Shown: piece after piece, positions 1 to 5,372 of the stretch
Numbering within the stretch: position 1 is the stretch's first letter
Layout of the letters: each line of letters starts with the position of its first letter
Assembly: GCA_003508755.1 (NCBI GenBank)
Contig: DNTK01000563.1
Location: 1 to 7,864, forward strand
DNA: 7,864 nt
Direction of reading: 5' to 3'
DNA from: Bacteroidales bacterium
Lineage (GTDB): Bacteria > Bacteroidota > Bacteroidia > Bacteroidales > UBA10428
Program-made: the position numbers and the translations under genes
The notes under the pieces: model-generated
Database searches by the model: none
Seen by the model: only the letters and a program-made list of their open reading frames with translations
What the model was told of the DNA's origin: nothing

Positions 1-121
1 AGTATAAGAATAGTAGCCGATTGCGTGGCACTTTCCTGTCAAGTTACAAGAAAGTTGAAGCGGGCTACAAACCTTGAATTTACTACTGTCCCGGCTATTA
101 TTTTTATACATTGTTGGGGCG
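1..121. repeat. attC-like structured site 1 (large hairpin plus core GTTGGGGCG)
   Basis: This is a non-coding stretch that can fold almost entirely into one hairpin. The outer arms are 1-19 and 92-110; 16 of 19 positions are complementary and two of the three mismatches would be G-T wobbles in a folded single strand. An inner stem pairs ACTTTCCTGT (30-39) with ACAAGAAAGT (46-55), 9 of 10, around a 6-nt loop. GTAGCC (13-18) can alternatively pair with GGCTAC (63-68). Three bases after the outer arm comes GTTGGGGCG (113-121), whose exact reverse complement lies at 971-979 on the far side of the two genes 131-935. Foldable site plus inverted core resembles an integron attC site, but the core does not strictly match GTTRRRY. 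The left limit is outside the window. The structure is seen; the recombination role is inferred. Confidence 0.6.
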
Positions 122-130
122 TCGTTATTT

Positions 131-730
131 TTAATTCTGTTGATTTACATGTCTTACATAATCTACCAATTCAATCTCTTTATCCCAATTAGTTTTTATC
201 TCACCAATATTCTCAACCGCAAAAACTGTAAGAATTCCATCGCTTATTTCATCACGCTTATTTTTATCAATCAAGGTTTGGATTATAGCAATCGGTGTTC
301 TAAAAATTCCAAATGGAATACCCCACCAACCTAACAGAAAAGTAGAAATAATTGCATTTTTTCTCCTCTTATCTGCACAAGTCGTACAAGTTATCACTGG
401 TGCTTTTTTATAAGAAGTCAATACAATAAAGCTCTTTACTGTCCGAATCAACGTGCCTACCAGTGGAGTATTATTTGCTCCACAATCAGGACATGGTAGA
501 TTAACAATCTTAGATTTAAGCTCGTTTAGCTCACTTTCTGTCAATTCTTTTGTCTGAGCCTCAATACCTTTAATCAAGTCAGGGTCAAGTCCACGTTTGT
601 TAATTTCATCAATCAGTATCGGAATCACATCAGGTTCTAATCCTGCTGCTTCGTTTTTCGCTAAATGCTCAATTTTGAAATCTTCGAAATCGGCATAGTT
701 CTTTTTTATTTGCTCTAAATCTATTGCCAT
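131..730 (-). CDS. zinc-ribbon protein of unknown function (199 aa)
   Basis: I do not recognise a named family, although similar zinc-ribbon proteins seem familiar from Bacteroidota. The N-terminal part (about 1-75) is acidic and predicted helical. Two cysteine pairs follow, CPDC (C80, C83) and CTTC (C115, C118), a spacing typical of a zinc ribbon; the intervening segment is basic and hydrophobic. Residues about 126-153 (including GWWGIPFG) are strongly hydrophobic and could be a membrane or membrane-associated segment, followed by a polar C-terminus. The ATG at 730 lies 4 nt after the stop of the 66-aa gene, so the two are probably co-transcribed and translationally coupled. The TAA at 131-133 lies 9 bp inside the cassette-like core at 113-121. 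No strong Shine-Dalgarno is seen. The function is unknown; a membrane-associated, metal-binding protein is as far as the sequence goes. Confidence 0.8.
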   Translation of the reverse strand: MAIDLEQIKKNYADFEDFKIEHLAKNEAAGLEPDVIPILIDEINKRGLDPDLIKGIEAQTKELTESELNELKSKIVNLPCPDCGANNTPLVGTLIRTVKSFIVLTSYKKAPVITCTTCADKRRKNAIISTFLLGWWGIPFGIFRTPIAIIQTLIDKNKRDEISDGILTVFAVENIGEIKTNWDKEIELVDYVRHVNQQN

Positions 731-734
731 TATT

Positions 735-935
735 TTAGTCGTTAAATATTTTTGAATCAGTGTTTATATTAACTGTATCTCCGTGCTCACACGTTTCTGT
801 TTCGTAATTCAATCTCCCTCCAGAATCTAGGCACGAATCTATTTTGAAAAATTGCTTTACTTTTGGAGTTACAATCAGTCCAATTACAAATAGCAAAATC
901 AGTCCAATCCATATATTTCTTAATCCTCTTTTCAC
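735..935 (-). CDS. small single-pass membrane protein with CLDSGG...TCE motif (66 aa)
   Basis: This is a short protein with a basic N-terminus (MKRGLR), one hydrophobic helix at about residues 8-23, and a C-terminal part that is probably outside the membrane. That part carries CLDSGGRLNYETETCE with two cysteines (C35, C49) that could form a disulfide. Small Bacteroidota proteins with a CLDxGGxxNYE...CE pattern seem familiar, but I cannot name a function. The start is GTG at 933-935; an in-frame TAA lies two codons upstream, so no longer start exists except ATT. It has no lipobox at the end of the hydrophobic segment. It is the first gene of the module, 36 bp inside the core at 971-979, and runs 4 nt short of the 199-aa gene. 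No TAnnTTTG promoter is visible between core and gene, so transcription may come from outside the module. Confidence 0.7.
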   Translation of the reverse strand: MKRGLRNIWIGLILLFVIGLIVTPKVKQFFKIDSCLDSGGRLNYETETCEHGDTVNINTDSKIFND

Positions 936-970
936 AATTTAGCTGTCATGTTTGCAGTTTCGCTCTAATG

Positions 971-1129
971 CGCCCCAACGTTTGGCAATAAGAAACGTAG
1001 GGCATTTCGAAGCACCTACCTTTCAAGTTACCAAGTCGTTTATTAAATGTTATATCCTTCAAATTTAGCACTTTCCGCCCTATGTTTTTTATTGCGTGTG
1101 TGTGCCCTGCATGGGTGACAGTGCACACA
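971..1129. repeat. attC-like structured site 2 (core CGCCCCAAC plus long hairpin)
   Basis: This non-coding region begins with CGCCCCAAC (971-979), the exact inverse of the core at 113-121. Five bases further on, a 19-nt arm at 985-1003 pairs with 1077-1095 at 17 of 19 positions, both mismatches being wobble-compatible. The loop is about 73 nt. A second small inverted repeat, TGTGTGC (1099-1105) with GCACACA (1123-1129), follows. It shares CCTTTCAAGTTACCAAG (1019-1035) with site 1 (35-50, one mismatch and one gap), so the two are related repeats rather than chance hairpins. Together with site 1 it brackets the two-gene module. The right limit is unclear. Confidence 0.6.
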
Positions 1130-1136
1130 ACTGGAA

Positions 1137-1197
1137 GTTCTGAATAAATTCGAAAAATGCAAATTTATTTTCGGACGAAATTAATTTTTAAGAAATT
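1137..1197. other. AT-rich remnant between attC-like site 2 and IS1380
   Basis: About 60 bp lie between the second structured site and the IS1380 left end, starting with GTTCTGAA, which could be the core of a further, lost cassette. Read on the minus strand it does not continue the truncated istB found at the other side of IS1380. No gene is seen in it. It ends in AATT directly at the IS boundary. Confidence 0.3.
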
Positions 1198-1210
1198 CCT
1201 TAAATCCGCA
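1198..1210 (+). repeat. IS1380 left terminal inverted repeat
   Basis: CCTTAAATCCGCA matches the right end (2842-2854 read on minus) at the first three and the last seven positions. It fixes the left boundary of the element, because the sequence outside (attC-like repeat and AT-rich remnant) is unrelated to the transposon. Confidence 0.65.
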
Positions 1211-1459
1211 AGGTATTAATTTGTTTTTTTAAAATTGATTTTAGACCTTTTTTATTCACATTCTAAATTTTCCGAGACCCATTTTTTGTGTTTTTGGTGA
1301 TGTTTTTTTAGCTTTTTCGTTTTGGTTTTTTATACTCCTGTTTTTTGGGGCGCTTATGTAAACAAAACGAACAGGTGTTATCTATTACGCTGTTTATCAA
1401 TAACTTACACTTTGAATCAAAACACAATTATCCTTTTGGCTTTAAGCTTTTTAAGTTCC

Positions 1460-2740
1460 TCAATCAAGTAACAGGTGGTATTTTTTATCTGTATAAAGCT
1501 TTAAAATATCCTGCCTGCCCCGTCTTATCCATTTTGCTGGTACTACCATAAAACGGTAAATGAATTTCTTTAACCGAAAGTTTGGTTTGATAAAATCCAA
1601 TTGCTTGCTAATAAAACTTGTCAGGTAATGGAACAGGTTCCGGCAAATTGCCATCATCACCAAAAATACAGTGTTTTGGCCAAGAAATGAAAAAGGCATC
1701 TTCTTCCATAAGAAATCATTGTTCATTTCATCAAACAGGCGTTCACAAGCGCCCCGTTGGTTATAAAACTCAATAACTTCTAAGCCTGTCATTTCATAAT
1801 TGTTGGTCATTATTGCCCTATAAATGAAATCGTCCCCGGTGAAAAGATCACCCTGCCCATCTATGTTTTTTTCGCGGCTTATTACATATCGATAAGTTTT
1901 TTCTTCCCCAAATGGAGCGTATTCAATTGAAGCCACCTGGTATTGCTTGAAACCAATTTCTACTGTTTGCCAGTTATCTACAGCTTTTATTTTTTCATAG
2001 AGGCTGGAGCAGCGTTGTGCCCTGATATAAAAATAGTTGCTGTTTGCTTCTACAACCTTGACGACTTCTTTTGTGAAAGAGCCACAGTCCATCCGGCTAT
2101 GGGCAACTTTGATACCTGCACTGCTTAAAACCCCGAAGGCCCTTTGGAGCGTTTCTTCTTGTTTGTACTTGACATTGCTGTTGCCATTCCGGTTCTCGAT
2201 ATAAACTGGGTGGCCATCTATTGAACCAACGCCAGGAAAATAGCCCTTGGACATTTTGTAGCCACGCTTTGAGTCGTATTTTTCTGTGGGTATAAATTGG
2301 TTGTCGTAGTCAAATATGTAGCCACTTTTCTCAGCAGAAAGTTGCTTTGACTCAATTAATAACCTGACCATTAGGTTGTTCATCTCCAAATTTATATTAA
2401 AGCCATGCTCAGTGCCGCTTTGGCTGGTATAAATTTCCGTTAGGGTAGAAAGCTCTTTTTGCATGCGCAGCAAGGTATCGGCTGAACTTACTGTAAAACC
2501 TTTGACCTGCTCCAATTCCCCTCGTAAATGTTCGGTGATATCTTCAGAACATTCTCCCCCGCATAATACCAATAGAAAATAGGAACGAAACAAATCGCTA
2601 TAGCAATATTTTGCACTATCGCCTCTGCTACCAAGGGTTTGGTCTATAATATTGTAAACTGAAGCGTTTGAAATAATTTTATCGGCGAAATTTATTCCGC
2701 CAAATGATTTGATTTTTTCTTTAGAATATGTAATTTTCAT
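1460..2740 (-). CDS. IS1380-family DDE transposase
   Basis: This 426-aa enzyme cuts and rejoins the ends of its own IS by a DDE metal-ion mechanism. The family assignment rests on the block FDYDNQFIPTEKYDSKRGY (about 143-161) with the first catalytic Asp (D144, or D146), the block SRMDCGSF (D218) for the second, and YNQRGACERLFDEMNNDF with the Y-x2-R-x3-E signature (Y326, R329, E333) for the catalytic Glu. An N-terminal region of about 120 residues, presumably for end binding, precedes the catalytic fold, and the basic hydrophobic C-terminus is normal. The frame is open over its full length with all acidic residues, so it could be active. A 9-bp perfect hairpin sits 11 nt upstream of the ATG (2740) and could limit translation. 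It is the only gene of the element. Confidence 0.92.
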   Translation of the reverse strand: MKITYSKEKIKSFGGINFADKIISNASVYNIIDQTLGSRGDSAKYCYSDLFRSYFLLVLCGGECSEDITEHLRGELEQVKGFTVSSADTLLRMQKELSTLTEIYTSQSGTEHGFNINLEMNNLMVRLLIESKQLSAEKSGYIFDYDNQFIPTEKYDSKRGYKMSKGYFPGVGSIDGHPVYIENRNGNSNVKYKQEETLQRAFGVLSSAGIKVAHSRMDCGSFTKEVVKVVEANSNYFYIRAQRCSSLYEKIKAVDNWQTVEIGFKQYQVASIEYAPFGEEKTYRYVISREKNIDGQGDLFTGDDFIYRAIMTNNYEMTGLEVIEFYNQRGACERLFDEMNNDFLWKKMPFSFLGQNTVFLVMMAICRNLFHYLTSFISKQLDFIKPNFRLKKFIYRFMVVPAKWIRRGRQDILKLYTDKKYHLLLD

Positions 2741-2751
2741 CCGTCACGATG

Positions 2752-2775
2752 TTTTTCACCAAAATAGGTGAAAAA
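2752..2775 (-). promoter_or_regulatory. stem-loop in the IS1380 transposase leader
   Basis: TTTTTCACC (2752-2760) and GGTGAAAAA (2767-2775) form a perfect 9-bp stem with a 6-nt loop, ending 11 nt before the transposase ATG on minus. Leader hairpins in ISs commonly reduce translation from transcripts that enter from outside; that role is inferred here. Confidence 0.5.
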
Positions 2776-2782
2776 TTTTTAT

Positions 2783-2829
2783 TCGGGCAAGCTTTGTGGA
2801 CTTTATTTTACAAGGCTTCCCGATTTTTT
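2783..2829 (+). terminator. terminator-like hairpin inside the IS1380 right end
   Basis: TCGGGCAAGCTTTGT (2783-2797) pairs with ACAAGGCTTCCCGA (2810-2823), with one bulged C and one wobble, around a 12-nt loop. It is followed directly by TTTTTT (2824-2829). On plus this is a good intrinsic terminator shape. On minus the same stem lies upstream of the transposase and could shield it from transcription coming out of istB. Confidence 0.5.
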
Positions 2830-2841
2830 ACCCTATTTAGG

Positions 2842-2854
2842 TGCGGATACTAGG
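2842..2854 (-). repeat. IS1380 right terminal inverted repeat
   Basis: Read on minus this is CCTAGTATCCGCA, the partner of 1198-1210. Its TAG provides the stop codon that closes the truncated istB frame, so the IS end is fused directly to the istB coding sequence. Confidence 0.65.
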
Positions 2855-3404
2855 TAATTTCAAAAAAATCATCCAGCCCAATTGAAGGCATCTTTTTAAA
2901 CCCAATTTCATCAAGTATTAAAATATCTGTATTTAAGTATTGGTTTAGGGTGGTGTTAAAAGTACCATCGGCCCTTGATGCCGATAATTTTTCGACAAGT
3001 TCGTTCACGTGGATAAAAATGACCTTGTAGCCTTGTTTTACGGCCTCTAGGCCAATTGCATTTGCAATATGTGTTTTTCCTACCCCTGGCTTTCCCATTA
3101 AGACCACGTTTTTATTTTGGTCAATAAACCTGCAAGAAGCCAGTTCATTTATAAGCTTTTTGTCAAGTTCCGGTTGATATTTAAAATCATAAGCATCCAT
3201 GCTTTTTTCCGGGTTGAGTTTTGACCTGTTAAAACGCTTTTGAAAAGAGTTCGCTAGTCGGTTGGCATATTCGTCCTCAATAAGGCTTTCAATAAATTCC
3301 AGGTAGGATATATTGTTTTCAAGCGCGTATTTGTTTCTTGTTTCTATTGACTTGACAATACCTGCTAATTTCAAGTCCCTGAGTTTTGATTTTAATGCTT
3401 GCAT
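2850..3404 (-). pseudogene. istB: IstB-like AAA+ ATPase helper, C-terminally truncated
   Basis: IstB is the ATPase that binds target DNA and stimulates the IstA transposase. The N-terminal helical domain (about 1-80) and the ATPase core are present: Walker A GKPGVGKT at about 104-111 and Walker B ILILDEIGF at about 160-168. The frame runs into the IS1380 end after LDDFFEI and stops at 184 aa, against roughly 245-260 aa for the family. It therefore lacks the sensor and C-terminal parts of the AAA+ fold and should be inactive. The ATG at 3404 lies 15 nt after the istA stop, as expected for an IS21 operon. No clear Shine-Dalgarno is seen, and coupling to istA is likely. Confidence 0.85.
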
Positions 3405-3419
3405 AGATAAATTAGTTTA

Positions 3420-4859
3420 TTAATTTTTTAAATTGTCATAAATGCTTAAATCATGGTTAAAACCATTAGGTGATTGTACGGTTAAGATTTCCGTTGGGGC
3501 TTCATACAGGCCTTTGTGGCAAATATTTTTGATACTCTGGTAACTGATGGCTTTGTATTTCAATGCCCTTTTACAGGCCATATTAACAGTTTGTTTATCG
3601 TAACGCAGGGCCAGTTTGGCAACACCGCTAAGCATCCTTTGCCAGGCATAAGGCTTGTATTGTTTTAATGCTTCCATGAACTCTACAACACAAGGCCCTA
3701 TCCCCACAGCCATTTTGTAATAATAGCTTTCAGGTTTTCTTTGCTTTTCCGGGGGCTTATGATCTTCAATTGTGACATATGTCCCTGTCTGTTTTTTCTC
3801 AATAGTATGCAAGGCTACCTGTTCAAAGCCACTGTAAACCCGCAATATATTTGCGTTACTTTTTACAACCACCTCCTTGTTGGCATAGGTATGGGGCACT
3901 GAGTAATAATTCAGTTGAAATGAGAAATGGGCATTGGGTTTTACCATCCTTTTTTCAATTTTAAATATTTCATATCTTTTTTGAGGTAAGTTAATAAGCT
4001 CCTTTTTCTCGGTGTTTTTAAAAACATCTAATGGCACTTTACGGGTTGTCCCATGTATGCGGGTATTGCATATGACCGTATTCCAGGATTTTAATTCCTG
4101 GATAGCCTTGTAATAATCCCTGTGCCCTAATCCTTTGAGATAATTATTTTTGACATACTTTATCCCGGACTCTACTTTCCCTTTATCTTGTCCACGCCTT
4201 ACACGTGCCGTTATTGGTGCACTGTTGTAATGGGCTAAAAATTCACTGTATTGTTGTTGGAAAACAGGTTCATAGAAATTTGCTTCTAAAACGGCAGCCT
4301 TTAGGTTGTCAATTTTAACCGTTTTTGGGACGCCCCCGAAAAACTCGAATGCATTAATGTGGGAGCCAATGAATGTTGCTGTTGTCTGGTTGGTGGTAAT
4401 TTCATAATACGCGTACCGGCTAAATGATAATTGCATTGAAAAAACCCATAGCTTTACTTTTTTCCCATCTTTGTAAAATTCACCTAAATAACCAAAATCA
4501 ACCTGGGCTTCTTCGGCAGGAGGCACCTCTACCGGGACATAAACCTCTGATTGTTTAATTGAATTTACAAACCTTAATACTGTTGGATAAGAAACCTTTA
4601 GCCCCTTTTCCTGCACGAGCTTTCGATGTATTAAAACACTTGTCAATTGTTTTTCACAAAGGGACAAGATAAAATCGGAATAATCATCAAGTATGCCACC
4701 TTTTTTTGTTTCAGGGGGCTGGATGTTCCCCTTTTTGATTTCATCCCGGATTTTTGTAACTGTTTTTCTGCTGATGCCCAGCTCTTGGGAGATGCACCTT
4801 AGGCTTTTCCCCCGATCAAGTAATGTTTTTACTGTGTACCACATATCAATTTTATACAT
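3420..4859 (-). CDS. istA: IS21-family transposase IstA
   Basis: IstA is the DDE-type integrase/transposase of IS21 elements and acts with IstB. The 479-aa frame starts with a helix-turn-helix region (about 10-40: LRCISQELGISRKTVTKIRDEIK). An rve-type catalytic core follows with D121 (QVDFGY), D184 (KIDNLKAAV) and E230 in DKGKVE, and then a basic C-terminal domain with normal length. The start at 4859 is chosen because MYKIDMW... matches the family N-terminus and GAAGGACAGCT precedes it. The open frame continues upstream to 5054, but that extension crosses the IS21 terminus and is not protein-like. The gene appears intact; without a functional istB the element is probably unable to move by itself. 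Confidence 0.92.
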   Translation of the reverse strand: MYKIDMWYTVKTLLDRGKSLRCISQELGISRKTVTKIRDEIKKGNIQPPETKKGGILDDYSDFILSLCEKQLTSVLIHRKLVQEKGLKVSYPTVLRFVNSIKQSEVYVPVEVPPAEEAQVDFGYLGEFYKDGKKVKLWVFSMQLSFSRYAYYEITTNQTTATFIGSHINAFEFFGGVPKTVKIDNLKAAVLEANFYEPVFQQQYSEFLAHYNSAPITARVRRGQDKGKVESGIKYVKNNYLKGLGHRDYYKAIQELKSWNTVICNTRIHGTTRKVPLDVFKNTEKKELINLPQKRYEIFKIEKRMVKPNAHFSFQLNYYSVPHTYANKEVVVKSNANILRVYSGFEQVALHTIEKKQTGTYVTIEDHKPPEKQRKPESYYYKMAVGIGPCVVEFMEALKQYKPYAWQRMLSGVAKLALRYDKQTVNMACKRALKYKAISYQSIKNICHKGLYEAPTEILTVQSPNGFNHDLSIYDNLKN

Positions 4860-4910
4860 TAGCTGTCCTTCATTATGATTCAAAAGGACATGGTTAAAAA
4901 ACTGTTCCAC

Positions 4911-4962
4911 AAGCTGTTTGATTCCTTTCTCCACTATCGTTCCGAAAGCAATCAAACAGCTT
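4911..4962. promoter_or_regulatory. perfect 13-bp inverted repeat in the istA leader
   Basis: AAGCTGTTTGATT (4911-4923) is exactly repeated in inverse orientation as AATCAAACAGCTT (4950-4962), with a 26-nt loop. On plus it runs into TTTTT (4961-4965), giving a terminator shape that would stop transcripts reading antisense out of istA. On minus it lies between the IS21 end and istA and may control readthrough into the transposase. It is present in the sequence; the role is inferred. Confidence 0.45.
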
Positions 4963-4963
4963 T

Positions 4964-5008
4964 TTAGTGGTATACTTTTGATGAATATTAGTGGTATACT
5001 TCTAATGA
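4964..5008. repeat. IS21 subterminal direct repeats
   Basis: Two copies of TTAGTGGTATACTT (4964-4977 and 4988-5001) are spaced 24 bp apart, and similarity continues 7 bases further (5 of 7). Each contains the palindrome GTATAC. In IS21-type elements such repeats are binding sites for the transposase at the ends. The equivalent repeats of the other end are missing with the deleted istB side. Confidence 0.7.
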
Positions 5009-5018
5009 TTATTAACAC

Positions 5019-5372
5019 ATGTCCACCCACTTGGTAAGGGGCATCAAGAAACACCTGGCATTGAACAAGCCCAAAGATTATTTATTTGAAAGCCCCTTGC
5101 GTAAAGGGATACCAATTAGTGAATCGCAAATCAGGGTATTGTTAAAAGATGCCATAAAAAAAGCCCGCATTAATAAACAAACCTGTGTCCACACCCTTCG
5201 GCACACCTATGCCACGCACCAATTAGAGGCCGGACAGAACATAATGGTATTAAAAGAATCCCTGGGGCATGCACATATCCAAACAACATTGATGTACCTG
5301 CATATTGCCCAGCTGGGGACAGTAAAAAAGTTTGGTTGCCTGGATGAACTCTACAAAAAAAAGGATGAATAA
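5019..5372 (+). pseudogene. tyrosine recombinase/integrase, N-terminally truncated
   Basis: This is the C-terminal half of a XerC/D-like site-specific recombinase. The catalytic box HTLRHTYATH gives H58 and R61, LGHAHIQTT gives H84, and the nucleophile is Y93 (LMYLH). The SAM-like DNA-binding domain, the first catalytic Arg and the beta-hairpin Lys, about 170-180 residues, are missing because IS21 is inserted just upstream. The ATG at 5019-5021 lies at the IS junction and is likely accidental. The protein cannot be catalytic alone. It overlaps the following transposase gene by 8 nt (ATGAATAA), so the pair was an operon. Recombinase genes in front of IS91-like transposases are known in a subgroup of the family. 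The missing half is not elsewhere in the window. Confidence 0.85.

Larger units (their letters stand above)
1198..2854 (-). mobile_element. IS1380-family insertion sequence (about 1.66 kb)
   Basis: A single long transposase gene is enclosed by imperfect terminal inverted repeats. The left end CCTTAAATCCGCA (1198-1210) and the right end, read on minus, CCTAGTATCCGCA (2854-2842) agree at 10 of 13 positions (CCTnnnATCCGCA). The length fits this family. The 262 bp between the left end and the transposase stop are T-rich on plus and contain no supported gene. A clear 4-bp target duplication is not seen at exactly these ends. AATT precedes the left end (1194-1197) and AATT occurs one base past the right end (2856-2859), so the right end may be 2855. 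The element sits at the broken end of istB. Confidence 0.8.
2855..5017 (-). mobile_element. IS21-family element, truncated at its istB end
   Basis: The element carries istA and istB in the normal order on minus. The right end is placed at 5017 because the minus strand there begins TGTTAATAATC, a TG...CA type IS21 terminus. Two copies of TTAGTGGTATACTT (4964-4977, 4988-5001) lie just inside, and IS21 ends typically carry such multiple repeats. The end could alternatively be 5019. The other end is missing: istB stops at the IS1380 boundary and its remainder is not found at 1137-1197. At 5018 the element interrupts a tyrosine recombinase gene. Confidence 0.8.

Noticed and set aside
74..334. 86-aa plus-strand frame, hydrophobic
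   Set aside because: It is antisense to the 199-aa gene and starts inside the hairpin site; composition is that of a shadow frame.
946..1128. 60-aa open frame on minus
   Set aside because: It lies wholly in the attC-like inverted repeat; the frame follows from the repeat sequence and the protein has no recognisable feature.
1..1129. Calling sites 1 and 2 genuine integron attC sites
   Set aside because: The cores do not strictly match GTTRRRY/RYYYAAC, the outer boxes cannot be placed and no IntI is present, so only attC-like is supported.
1345..1551. 68-aa plus-strand frame in the IS1380 left part
   Set aside because: Half of it is antisense to the transposase and it has no ribosome binding site or recognisable motif.
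4860..5054. N-terminal extension of istA by 65 codons
   Set aside because: It crosses the IS21 terminus into the interrupted recombinase gene; the family N-terminus begins at MYKIDMW (4859).
5332..5364. Earlier start for the HUH transposase
   Set aside because: It would overlap the recombinase by 41 nt; the ATG at 5365 has a purine-rich binding site and the family-typical beginning.
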